DNA of 64,000 nucleotides from Thermoplasmata archaeon. GTDB lineage: Archaea > Thermoplasmatota > DTKX01 > JAHFTX01. The stretch covers positions 1 through 64,000 of the forward strand of contig JAHFTX010000005.1 of assembly GCA_023265395.1 (NCBI GenBank), read 5' to 3'. The position numbers were made by a program, and so were the translations under genes. The notes beneath the pieces were generated by a model that saw only the letters and a list, made by a program, of their open reading frames with translations, was not told where the DNA came from and did not search any database. Of this stretch, positions 18,315 through 27,306 are shown one piece after another (position 1 is the stretch's first letter; the number at the start of each line of letters is the position of its first letter).

Positions 18315-18614
18315 TCAGACGGCGAGCAGGAGCAGGTGGGGGATTCCGTCGATCCTCAGGATGGTCTCTTCGGAGGCAAGACCTGCGGCGAGGGCCACAC
18401 CGATGGTGCGCTCGCCCACGAGGTTGGCCATCGGCGCCACCTGGAGGAGTTGGGCGAGGGTCTGCTCATCGACCCGTTCACCATCGTAGAATGCTCGGTG
18501 GACCTCCAGCCGCAGCTTGCCCGAGTGGAAGGTGCGACCGAGCAGCTCCTCGTCGGCCGCAGCGATGACAATCCCTTCGGGGGAACGGTGTCGCTTGAGG
18601 GCGATGGGAGGCAC
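18315..18614 (-). CDS. DUF424 family protein
   Basis: AAADEELLGRTFHSGKLRLEV...FYDGERV...APMANLVGERTIGVALAAGL...ILRIDGIPHLL. Confidence 0.8.
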   Translation of the reverse strand: MPPIALKRHRSPEGIVIAAADEELLGRTFHSGKLRLEVHRAFYDGERVDEQTLAQLLQVAPMANLVGERTIGVALAAGLASEETILRIDGIPHLLLLAV

Positions 18615-18653
18615 CGCCCTTGCTGCATGGCGGCGACGATAAAGACGCCGCCT

Positions 18654-19811
18654 CTACTTCTGTTGACGCCCACCACGAGAGCGTCGCCGTGGCCGTGCCG
18701 ACGCCCTGTTTGGCAGGCTGGAGGGGATGGGGGGCTTCGCTGGCGCCGGGTGGGAAGGGGGGGCCATCTGCTGCCGGGCACGGAGCCGTCGGGCCCGCCG
18801 CCGCTGCGTCGGGGTCAGCTGTGGCGGACGATTGCGCGGTGGGGTGGCAGCCGCAGGTCGCGGCGGGTGGGCCATGGTCGGCGGCGGCGGCCGCGGGGTA
18901 CGGCGTGGCCGCTGCGCAGGAGCGTGCACCGCCGGTGGAGACGAGGTTGCTGGTGCGTGCGCGGCCGCGACTGGACGCCCACCACGCCCGGACCGACCAG
19001 CCGACGGAGACGTGCCTCGCGGTCGTGGGGCTGGGGCCCGTGCGCCGCGCCGCGGGCTGCTGCCGCCCCGTGGCTGCCGTACCCCGACCTCTCGCGACCG
19101 CTGCCGCGGCACTCGGGAGCCGCTCAGGGCCGGGGATCGGCCATCGAGCTCACGGGCAGATTGGCGCGCGAACTCATCCGCCAGCTCGACCGCGCCGCGG
19201 CGCACCAGCTCCTCATGGAGCTGGCGTCCTCGCTGAGCGGTCAGCAGGTCGGAACGGCTGCGCTCGACCAAGGACCGGGCGACATCCTGCTTGTGCCGCA
19301 TCGGGAGCAGACCGCTCGGGAACTCCACCATCAGCAGGAGTTCGGTGACGTCCTCGAGCAGCTGGAAAGCCGAATCGGCGGTTGGGTAGTCGCCTGCACG
19401 CAACGCCTCGTGCATCGAGCGCCGAAGCTCGCCCGGCACGTCACCAAGCCCGAGCAGCCACGCGCTGCTGGTGATGTCGAGCTGCTGCCGCGTCGGCAGC
19501 GGATCGCCATGGAGCAGGGCCATCAGCAGCTCCGCTTCGGCGAACTCCTGCAGCGCTTGCTCGACGGTCCCCCCGTAGAAGAGCTCGGGGAAGTGGTCGC
19601 GCGTCGCCAGCAGCGGGCGGACACACCGGCGCATCTCCCGCAGCGGAGGGGCTTCGGGTTCGCCGCGGTGCAGCGCACCGATGACGCCCTTGGATGCGCG
19701 GATGACCTCGCGCGCGTGGCGCTGGACCTGCTCGCGTGCCTCGTCGAGGTTCTCGAGGTCGCTGACGACCTCGTCGTAGGTCGTCCGGTCCACCTTTCCC
19801 ATGAGCGGCAC
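18654..19811 (-). CDS. Translin family RNA-binding protein with long basic Pro/Arg-rich C-terminal tail
   Basis: Translin-like core REVIRASKGVIGALHRGE...VEQALQEFAEAELLMALL...WLLGLGDVPGELRR...LLLMVEFPSGLLPMRHKQDVARSLVERSRSDLLTAQRGRQL; then ~160 aa low-complexity R/P/A/S tail. Confidence 0.75.
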   Translation of the reverse strand: MPLMGKVDRTTYDEVVSDLENLDEAREQVQRHAREVIRASKGVIGALHRGEPEAPPLREMRRCVRPLLATRDHFPELFYGGTVEQALQEFAEAELLMALLHGDPLPTRQQLDITSSAWLLGLGDVPGELRRSMHEALRAGDYPTADSAFQLLEDVTELLLMVEFPSGLLPMRHKQDVARSLVERSRSDLLTAQRGRQLHEELVRRGAVELADEFARQSARELDGRSPALSGSRVPRQRSREVGVRQPRGGSSPRRGARAPAPRPRGTSPSAGRSGRGGRPVAAAHAPATSSPPAVHAPAQRPRRTPRPPPPTMAHPPRPAAATPPRNRPPQLTPTQRRRARRLRARQQMAPPSHPAPAKPPIPSSLPNRASARPRRRSRGGRQQK

Positions 19812-19900
19812 TGGCCCAGCGAGGCCAAAAGGCTGCCTGCCCGGGTGCGGCAGGGATGCCGAAGGAGGGTTTATCGGCCGCGAGGGCCGATCAGAGGGCG

Positions 19901-21133
19901 ATGGGCACGCGGCAGGTCGACGTGGTCATCGTCGGGGGCGGGCCCGCGGGCTTCGCCGCCGCGGCTCCGATCGCAGCGGCAGGCTTCTCGACGCTGGTCG
20001 TCGAGGAGCATCGGCGCGTCGGCCTGCCGATCCAGTGCAGTGGGTTGGTCACGTCGCGGGTGCTCGAGATGGTCCCGTCAGGCTCAGAGCTGATCCACCA
20101 TGAGGTCGAGGGGGTCTTGGTGCATGACCCGAGGGGGAGGTGCCTGCACGTCGACGGCAGGCGACCCCGCGCCTATGTCATCGACCGTGCCGGGCTCGAC
20201 CAGTGCTGTCAGCAATCAGCCATCGCGGCGGGGGCGACGGTCGAGGAGGGGGTGCGCGCCACTGCGGTCGAGCGCACCCAACGGGGTGTACGGCTGCACC
20301 TGAGCGCCTCCAAGGGCACGACGCGCACGATCGACGCGTCCTTGGTGATCGGCGCCGATGGGGTCCAGTCCAACGTCGCCCGGTGGATGGGCCTGCGGCG
20401 ACCACGAGACCTCGCGGCCGCCGTCGAATGGCGCGGTGCGGGGTTGCAGATCGACCCGCGCTTCGTCGCGGTGTTCATCGGCACCACGGTCGCCCCGGGC
20501 TTCTTCGGCTGGGCGATCCCCCATGGCCAAGGCCATGGGGCGATTGGCGTGGGCAGCTGCACCTCCGACACGCCGGCGCTCGAGTTGCTGCGACGATTGA
20601 CCGCGCAGGAGGGCGGGTACGCGGGGCCCATGACCACGACCTTCTCGCGCCAGCAGGAGCTGTGCGGGGTGATCCCGCTCGACCTGGTCGCCAAGCCCTA
20701 CGGGGACAACGTCATGACCGTCGGCGATGCCGCCGGCCAGACCAAGCCCCTTTCCGGTGGCGGCATCTACACCGGTCTGGTCTGTGGCAGGATCTGTGGC
20801 CAGACCGCGGTCGGGGCGCTGGGGGCGCACGACCTCAGTGCGGACCGACTCAAGCGGTATGCCCAGGCAGTCGACGCCGGTGTCGGCAAGGAGCTACGGG
20901 CCGCCTATCGGCTGCGCAAGGTGTTCCGGCAGCTCAACGACCAACAGTTGTCCGACCTGCTGGAGACCCTCGATGACCGAGGGCTGCTGCAGATGGTCAT
21001 CGCCCACGGCGACATCGATTTCCCTGGCAACCTCGCCGCACGGATGCTTCGTGCCGCACCGGCGTTGGCGCGGTTCACTCGCCCCTTCCTGCGCGCGGTG
21101 CTCCGCCCGACGACGACGCTGGCGCCCGCCTAG
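19901..21133 (+). CDS. Geranylgeranyl reductase family FAD-dependent oxidoreductase
   Basis: VDVVIVGGGPAGFAAAAPIAAAGFSTLVVEE, CSGLVTSRV, NVMTVGDAAGQTKPLSGGGIYTGL. TATA-like tttatcgg upstream. Confidence 0.85.
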   Translation: MGTRQVDVVIVGGGPAGFAAAAPIAAAGFSTLVVEEHRRVGLPIQCSGLVTSRVLEMVPSGSELIHHEVEGVLVHDPRGRCLHVDGRRPRAYVIDRAGLDQCCQQSAIAAGATVEEGVRATAVERTQRGVRLHLSASKGTTRTIDASLVIGADGVQSNVARWMGLRRPRDLAAAVEWRGAGLQIDPRFVAVFIGTTVAPGFFGWAIPHGQGHGAIGVGSCTSDTPALELLRRLTAQEGGYAGPMTTTFSRQQELCGVIPLDLVAKPYGDNVMTVGDAAGQTKPLSGGGIYTGLVCGRICGQTAVGALGAHDLSADRLKRYAQAVDAGVGKELRAAYRLRKVFRQLNDQQLSDLLETLDDRGLLQMVIAHGDIDFPGNLAARMLRAAPALARFTRPFLRAVLRPTTTLAPA

Positions 21134-22017
21134 GGTTGCGTGGGCCCATCGTCCTGACGTTTGGGCAACTCCCTCTTGCGCTCCCGCCGCTTCCGGCGCC
21201 GCCGACGGGTGCTGGTCTCGACCTTGGCCTTCCCGCTCAGGCGGAGCACCACCGCGGTCATCCGCGGGGAACCTCGGTGCTCGTCGACGAGGTAGAACAT
21301 CAAGGCGAGCACCCCGGTGAGGACCGCCGCGCCCAGCAGGAGATAGAACGGCCATTGCGGGACGGAGGTGCGGATGGAGAAGCTGATGTCGACGAGGATG
21401 CCGTCGACCTGCAGCAGCGTGAGATTGACCCCGCCAGGGTCACTCTCGTTGGCCGTGTCGAGGGCCGCCTGCCATTGCTCCTTCGTGAAGTGGCCGACCG
21501 AGCGCATCCGATGGGACTGGCCATCGAGCCAGAAGTCCAGCTGGCTGCGGATGAAGTAGGTCCCCTCGATGTTCTCGCTCCTGGTCTGGAGGGTCAGTCG
21601 GATGGGCAGGGTCGCCATCGGCGCGATGATCGAGAAGGGGAACGTGGCCCGCTGGCCCGCACCTTCGCGGATCGACGGGGCGCTGGGCAGCGATGCGATA
21701 GGTTGGGAGCCATCTAGGGTCGCGAAACGAAAGATCTCGGTGACGAGGGTGACGTTCTCCATCGGCGCGTCGTAGCGATTGGTCAGGGTGAAGTTGACCA
21801 CGCCACGGCTGCCCGGGACGATCCCCTCCGGCGGTGTCGAGAAGTCGTTCATGTACGGGATGTGCTCGGGATCCGAGATCTCGGGTGAGGGTTCGGCGGC
21901 TCCGCTCTGCACCAGCGGCAGCAGGAGCATCGCCGCAAGAACGCTCAAGTAGGCGCGTCGTCGTCGCACGTCCGCGCACCAGCGGGCCACCTCCACGAAC
22001 AGCCCGCCGAGGACCAT
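21130..22017 (-). CDS. Membrane protein with extracytoplasmic domain, C-terminal TM and very basic cytosolic tail
   Basis: Signal-like YLSVLAAMLLLPLVQSGAA, TM FYLLLGAAVLTGVLALMFYLV, tail TRRRRRKRRERKRELPKR. Start 22017 or 22062. Confidence 0.65.
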   Translation of the reverse strand: MVLGGLFVEVARWCADVRRRRAYLSVLAAMLLLPLVQSGAAEPSPEISDPEHIPYMNDFSTPPEGIVPGSRGVVNFTLTNRYDAPMENVTLVTEIFRFATLDGSQPIASLPSAPSIREGAGQRATFPFSIIAPMATLPIRLTLQTRSENIEGTYFIRSQLDFWLDGQSHRMRSVGHFTKEQWQAALDTANESDPGGVNLTLLQVDGILVDISFSIRTSVPQWPFYLLLGAAVLTGVLALMFYLVDEHRGSPRMTAVVLRLSGKAKVETSTRRRRRKRRERKRELPKRQDDGPTQP

Positions 22018-22018
22018 T

Positions 22019-22915
22019 ATGCTTGCCCCACCGTCTGGCCGCGACGGGCGCCACCGCGCCACCCCCTTCGATTCAGTGGTGGTCGCCGCGCGAAAGGCTG
22101 GGCTGCCCGAGGAGGAGGTCCGCAGGCTTCCCCGGCGGTGGCACCGCTATGGAGCGGTCGTGCTGCTCCGGCCGCGCTTGGACTGGACGCCCCCGCAGGA
22201 CCTGCTGCCAGAGATCGGTGCCTGCTTCGCGCGGGGGCTGGGTGCCACCAGCGTCGGGGTCGTTCGCGGAGCGGCACGTGGGGAGCGGCGAGAACCCGAC
22301 GTCCAGCGGATCTTCGGACCGAGCACTGTCACGATGCTACGCCAGGACGGAATCGCCTACGTCCTCGATCCGACCCACGTGCTCTTCTCCCCAGGGAACC
22401 TCAACGAGCGGATCAGGATGGGGCGCCTTGACGCCCGTGGTGAAGTCGTCGTCGACCTCTTCGCGGGGGTGGGATACTTCTGCCTGCCCTTGCTGGTCCA
22501 CGGCGGCGCCGCGAGGGTCGAGGCCTGCGACATCAACGCCCTCTCACTGACATGGCTGCGCCAGGGCGCTGCGGCCAATGGCGTCGAGGGTCGGCTGCGC
22601 ACCCATCACGGCGACTGTCGGCAGGTCGCGCCCACCGGTGTCGCTGACCGCGTCGTGCTCGGCCACTGGGGGGAGACCGTCGCCTTCTTGCCGACGGCCA
22701 TGGACGCCGTCCGCGCAGGGACCCTCGCGACGCTTCACGTGCACGACATCGTCGCCACCCCTGCGGGAGGCGTCGATGGTCCCTGGGTCGGGGCGCTGCG
22801 GCAGGCGATCGATCGAACCCAGGCGGAGATCCGTTCGGTGCAGGTGCGCAGAGTCAAGGCCGCGGGCGCCGGCCTCGACCATCTGGTGTGCGACCTCGTC
22901 GTCCACAAGGACTAG
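22019..22915 (+). CDS. Class I SAM methyltransferase, TYW2/Trm5 (Taw) family
   Basis: YVLDPTHVLFSPGNLNERIRMGRLDARGEVVVDLFAGVGYFCLPLLVHGGAARVEACDINALSLTWL. Confidence 0.8.
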   Translation: MLAPPSGRDGRHRATPFDSVVVAARKAGLPEEEVRRLPRRWHRYGAVVLLRPRLDWTPPQDLLPEIGACFARGLGATSVGVVRGAARGERREPDVQRIFGPSTVTMLRQDGIAYVLDPTHVLFSPGNLNERIRMGRLDARGEVVVDLFAGVGYFCLPLLVHGGAARVEACDINALSLTWLRQGAAANGVEGRLRTHHGDCRQVAPTGVADRVVLGHWGETVAFLPTAMDAVRAGTLATLHVHDIVATPAGGVDGPWVGALRQAIDRTQAEIRSVQVRRVKAAGAGLDHLVCDLVVHKD

Positions 22916-22955
22916 CACCCAGAAGCCTCAAATGCCCTCCCTTTGATGCCGCGCC

Positions 22956-23906
22956 GTGTTCGACGCCGTGGAGTTCGAGCAGGAGGCGACCGCCGCCTTG
23001 CGAGAGCAGCTGGATGGGCCAGCGGTCATCGCGCTGAGCGGCGGCGTCGACAGCACCGTCGCTGCCGTGCTGGCCCACAAGGCCGCCCCGACGGCGTTGA
23101 CGGCGGTCTTCGTCGACACCGGATACATGCGCAAGGACGAGTCTGCGCGGATCCGCGCCATGCTCGAACCCTTGGGGATGCAGCTGCGAATCGTCGATGC
23201 GGCCGCGCGCTTCTACGCGCAGCTGGCCGGGGTCACCGACCCTGAGGTCAAGCGCAAGCGCATCGGGGCGACCTTCATCGAGGTGTTCGCTGCAGTCGCC
23301 GCCGAGATCGACGCAAAGGTGCTCGTGCAGGGGACCATCGCCCCCGACTGGATCGAGAGCGGCGGCGGGCTGCGGGACACCATCAAGTCCCACCACAACG
23401 TCGGTGGGTTGCCCGCTGACCTGGGGCGTCTGCGGTTGGTCGAACCTCTGCGGGACCTCTACAAGGACGAGGTCCGCACCCTGGCTCGTCACCTCAAGCT
23501 GCCCAATGCCGAACGGCAGCCCTTCCCCGGACCGGGGCTGGCCATCCGTGTCCTTGGCGAGGCGACCCCGAAGCGGACCGCGACCGTGCGTGAGGCGGTG
23601 GCCATCGTCGAGGAGGAGTTCGAGGCTGCGGCAGGGCGCAAGGAGATGGAGCTGCCCTGGCAGTACTTCGCCGCATTGCTGCCCGTACGGACCGTCGGCG
23701 TGCACGGTGACCTCCGCGCCTATGGCGAGGTCATCGTCGTGCGGGCAGTCCAGAGCCTCGACGGCATGACCGCTGCCTACAGCAAGATCCCGCACTCGGT
23801 GCTCGAGCGCATCTCCATCCGCATCACCAATTCGCTTCGACACGACGTCAACCGCGTCGTCTTCGACGTCACCAACAAGCCGCCCGGGACCATCGAGTGG
23901 GAGTAG
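22956..23906 (+). CDS. guaAB: GMP synthase subunit B (ATP pyrophosphatase)
   Basis: ALSGGVDSTVAAVL, VQGTIAPDWIESGGGLRDTIKSHHNVGGLP, PFPGPGLAIRVLGE, VVFDVTNKPPGTIEWE; GTG start. Confidence 0.92.
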   Translation: MFDAVEFEQEATAALREQLDGPAVIALSGGVDSTVAAVLAHKAAPTALTAVFVDTGYMRKDESARIRAMLEPLGMQLRIVDAAARFYAQLAGVTDPEVKRKRIGATFIEVFAAVAAEIDAKVLVQGTIAPDWIESGGGLRDTIKSHHNVGGLPADLGRLRLVEPLRDLYKDEVRTLARHLKLPNAERQPFPGPGLAIRVLGEATPKRTATVREAVAIVEEEFEAAAGRKEMELPWQYFAALLPVRTVGVHGDLRAYGEVIVVRAVQSLDGMTAAYSKIPHSVLERISIRITNSLRHDVNRVVFDVTNKPPGTIEWE

Positions 23907-23941
23907 GGCACCCCGCCCCAGCTCCGCGGGGGCAGCTCGGC

Positions 23942-24148
23942 TCAGGGGCGCGTGCCCGACCCGAGCAGGCAGACCATCCCCCCGCTGGCTGCAAGGCCGC
24001 TGCCCAGCAGGATCCACAGCGGCCCGCGCATGAAGGTCGCAGGCACCAGATAGGCCCCCTGCAACGCCCAGACTATCCCCATCAGCAGCAGCACGCCCCC
24101 CAAGAGCGTGATCCCCGGCCTCATGGGTGCCGCAGGGATGCGCTCCAT
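23942..24148 (-). CDS. Small membrane protein (68 aa)
   Basis: MERIPAAPMRPGITLLGGVLLLMGIVWALQGAYLVPATFMRGPLWILLGSGLAASGGMVCLLGSGTRP; two TM segments. Confidence 0.55.
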   Translation of the reverse strand: MERIPAAPMRPGITLLGGVLLLMGIVWALQGAYLVPATFMRGPLWILLGSGLAASGGMVCLLGSGTRP

Positions 24149-24196
24149 GGGGGAGCGCAGGTCCCAGAGGGATAAAGGACCGCCGCCCGTTGCGGG

Positions 24197-25747
24197 GTGA
24201 TGGCGCGCATCCGCAGGGCCCGCCACCTGGCGAGCCTGTGGAAGGCGGTCCGTCCTTTGCTCTCTTGGCAGCGCCTCGCCGCTGGAGTCGTCGCTGGGGT
24301 CGCGGCATTGGGCCTGACCTTCCTGCTCCGGCTGCTCGGCATGGGAGTCTTCGTGCCCGAGCTGGCCGTGGACTGGGTGGTCGTGCGAATCCCCGGAGCC
24401 CTCGAAAGCGCCTTCATCGGTGCGCTGGGCAAGGGCGCCAAGGTCCTGGCCCTGAGCGTCGCGCTGCTGCTGGTGCTGCTCGCCTACGGACTCCCGGCAT
24501 TGGCGTTCCGTGCGGTCCAGCGCCGGATCGTCCACCGCTGGAGGGTGATGCTCCTCTACGCCGCCGGGATGGCGCTGACCCTCCTGCTGGTGGTGCTGCC
24601 GTTTTTGGGCTATGGTCTGGGCGGTTCAGGCACTAATGTCGGCCTTGGCCCTGCGGTATTCAGCCAGGTGCTGGGCGCCGCGATCTATGCGGGCGTCCTC
24701 GATGCACTGCTGGTCGACCTAGCCGCCCGACACCCCCGAGGTTTCTCCTTGAGCCGGCGGCGATTCCTGACCCTCGCCGTCGGGGCGACCGCAGCGGCAG
24801 GCCTGGCGGTCTACGGCCTCTCGCAACAACTCTCCCACGCCGCCCGGCTCTCCTTTGCCTCCGTGCCTGAACTGCTGCGGTCGGAGGTCACGCCCACGGG
24901 AGAGTTCTACGTCATCTCCAAGAACGTCGTCGACCCTGCCATCGACTCGAGCCGCTGGCACCTGCGGGTCGACGGCCGCGTCGATCGGCCTGCGACCTAC
25001 GACTACCGCACCCTCTCCGAGCGGGAAGTGGTCGAACTCCCCGTGACCCTCGAGTGCATCAGCAACGAGGTCGGGGGGGACCTCATCAGCACCGGGCTCT
25101 TTGGCGGGATCCCGCTCTTTGGATTCCTCGAGGAGCATGGGCTGGAGCCCCAAGCACGCTGGGTCGGGCTGCACTGCACCGATGGCTACACCATCGGGGT
25201 CCCCCTGAGCGTGGTGCAAGGCTCGGGCGCTCTCCTGGTGCTGCGCCTCAACGGTGCGCCGCTTCCAGGAGCCCATGGTTTCCCCGCACGGGTGATCGTC
25301 CCCGGATGGTACGGCATGTTCTCGGCCAAGTGGCTCGAGCGGATCTCGGTGCGCAATGAGCCCCTCCGCGGCTTCTGGCAGCAGAAGGGATGGGCGGACG
25401 AGGGGACCGTGCACACCACCGCCATCATCGCCACCCCTGCACCCGAGTCGGTCGTCGAGCTGCCCGCGACGATCGGTGGCGTCGCGTTCGCCGGCACACG
25501 CGGGATCGCAGACGTGCAGATCAGCACTGATGGGGGCGGCGGTTGGGAGCCAGCCGAGCTGACGCACACCCTCGACGGGCCCACCTGGGTGCTGTGGACC
25601 TACACCTGGCAGCAGGCCGCCCCCGGGCGGCACCGGGTCATGGTGCGAGCGACTGACGGGGCGGGGCATCTGCAAGGGAGCGCACGGGCATCACCATTCC
25701 CCGATGGCGCGACGGGGATCGACCACGTCGACCTGCTGGTGGCGTAG
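24197..25747 (+). CDS. Membrane-anchored molybdopterin-dependent oxidoreductase (sulfite-oxidase-like)
   Basis: N-terminal multi-TM, then WHLRVDGRVDRPATYDYRTL...TLECISNEVGGDLISTGLFGGIPL...GFPARVIVPGWYGMFSAKWLERI; C-terminal dimerisation-like domain. Confidence 0.8.
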   Translation: MMARIRRARHLASLWKAVRPLLSWQRLAAGVVAGVAALGLTFLLRLLGMGVFVPELAVDWVVVRIPGALESAFIGALGKGAKVLALSVALLLVLLAYGLPALAFRAVQRRIVHRWRVMLLYAAGMALTLLLVVLPFLGYGLGGSGTNVGLGPAVFSQVLGAAIYAGVLDALLVDLAARHPRGFSLSRRRFLTLAVGATAAAGLAVYGLSQQLSHAARLSFASVPELLRSEVTPTGEFYVISKNVVDPAIDSSRWHLRVDGRVDRPATYDYRTLSEREVVELPVTLECISNEVGGDLISTGLFGGIPLFGFLEEHGLEPQARWVGLHCTDGYTIGVPLSVVQGSGALLVLRLNGAPLPGAHGFPARVIVPGWYGMFSAKWLERISVRNEPLRGFWQQKGWADEGTVHTTAIIATPAPESVVELPATIGGVAFAGTRGIADVQISTDGGGGWEPAELTHTLDGPTWVLWTYTWQQAAPGRHRVMVRATDGAGHLQGSARASPFPDGATGIDHVDLLVA

Positions 25748-25760
25748 CGCCCAACGTGGA

Positions 25761-27305
25761 CTAGAACGCGCTCTCGTCGACGGCTGCCTCGCCGTAGGAT
25801 TCCCCTTCTTCGGCCTCGGCCACCTCGCCGGGCCGCTCGACGCGCATGCCGCGGGTGAGGATGAAGGGGGCGATCGAGGCCGATGCGGCCGCCCAGGTGG
25901 TCGCCATCTTGGTCTCCTTGCTGATGCCCATGACCTCGCCCAGCACCGTGCCGATGTCCCCGACGAGCTTGAAGGCGTTGGGAGCGACGGGGATCAGCTC
26001 GCCACCCTCGATCAGGAAGCTCGTGGCGCGGTTGCTGCTGCTGAAGGTCGTCCCCCCCAGACGCATCGGATAGGTGTACCACGTCCGCGGCAGGTAGATC
26101 GCCGGGCCGTCGCACTGTTCCACCAGCTCGTCGAAGGTTCGGTCGCCGGGGCGCACGACCGTGTTCGTCGCCGAGGGCGCAGGGTCGACCGTGGCCAGCC
26201 GGCCAGGGCGCAGACCGAACCGGAAACCGTTGCCGCTGGTGGGGCGGCCGTAGAGGTTGGCGAAGTAGCTGTTGCTGAGCGTGCCGACCAACCGCCCTTC
26301 GGTGACCAAGGGGGTCACGGCGGTGACGACGCCCTCGTCGTCGTAGGACTTGGAGGCCATGCCCTGGGGCAAGGTCGGGTCGTCGACGATGGTCAGCGCT
26401 TCGGAGACGACCTGCGCGCCCTCGGCAGGCTCGAGGACCTGGCGACCATTGTGCTCACGCGAGACCGTCGGCAGCCACGAGAGGCCGTAGTAGCAGGTCG
26501 ACAGGGTCGTCGCATGGGCGAAGAGGTTGTCGATGATGTCTGCCACAGCGTAGGGCCCGAGCAGCACCGTGTAGTCCCCCTCCGGGACGGTCTCCTGCAC
26601 CGGGCGGATCCGAGCAAGCTCGAGTGCGTCGTTGGCCGCGGCCGCCCCATCGAGCGCACCCAAGTGTCGGCCGCTGCTCCATCCGACGCCGCTGCTGACG
26701 ACATCCGCGCCCTCGACCCACTCGGCGGTCAACTGTGCGACGGTGAAGGTATCGATGGCGTCCTCGACGGCGATGCCGTTGGTGGAACGGATCGCCATGC
26801 GCTCGCTGACGGCGATCATCGAACCTGCCAGGTCGAGATAGGGCCGGTCGACAGCGGCGATCGCCGCCTCGGCGGCGGCGGCCAGAGGCTCGGCGACCTC
26901 CCCGGCGACGATCGCCGGGTCATGGGGCAGGCGCACCGGCGTGCGCGAGAGCGGGGTGGCCAGGTCGACGAAGTCGGGGTCGTCCGGCTGCGCGGCGGCC
27001 GAGCGATGGGCCTGCTCGACGATCTGCTGCAACTCGGGCTTGGTCAGGTAGCTGGTCGAACAGACGCCGATGCGCTGGCCGATGACCAGCCGCACAGACG
27101 CCGCGGCGTTGCGGATGGTGACCATCTGCTGGCTGAGCGGACCGATGGTGCGGCCATGGTAGCGCAGCGTCTCGAGCCGTGCCTGGGTGAGCATGTTGGC
27201 CGAAGCGTAGGCTTCGACCCCGCGGACGTCACCGAACCGCTCCCCCTGGGACTGGAGGTATTCGACGGCGGAGGCCAAATCAAGGGTCGCTGCAGTGGAG
27301 GCCAT
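25761..27305 (-). CDS. TldD/PmbA family protein (TldE-like subunit)
   Basis: 514 aa; C-half LPRTWYTYPMRLGGTTFSSSNRATSFLIEGGELIPVAP; lacks HExxxH; directly downstream of the TldD-like gene. Confidence 0.8.
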   Translation of the reverse strand: MASTAATLDLASAVEYLQSQGERFGDVRGVEAYASANMLTQARLETLRYHGRTIGPLSQQMVTIRNAAASVRLVIGQRIGVCSTSYLTKPELQQIVEQAHRSAAAQPDDPDFVDLATPLSRTPVRLPHDPAIVAGEVAEPLAAAAEAAIAAVDRPYLDLAGSMIAVSERMAIRSTNGIAVEDAIDTFTVAQLTAEWVEGADVVSSGVGWSSGRHLGALDGAAAANDALELARIRPVQETVPEGDYTVLLGPYAVADIIDNLFAHATTLSTCYYGLSWLPTVSREHNGRQVLEPAEGAQVVSEALTIVDDPTLPQGMASKSYDDEGVVTAVTPLVTEGRLVGTLSNSYFANLYGRPTSGNGFRFGLRPGRLATVDPAPSATNTVVRPGDRTFDELVEQCDGPAIYLPRTWYTYPMRLGGTTFSSSNRATSFLIEGGELIPVAPNAFKLVGDIGTVLGEVMGISKETKMATTWAAASASIAPFILTRGMRVERPGEVAEAEEGESYGEAAVDESAF

Positions 27306-27306
27306 G

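Noticed and set aside
17418-20093. 891-aa plus-strand ORF
   Set aside because: Overlaps five well-supported genes on the opposite strand; no domain.
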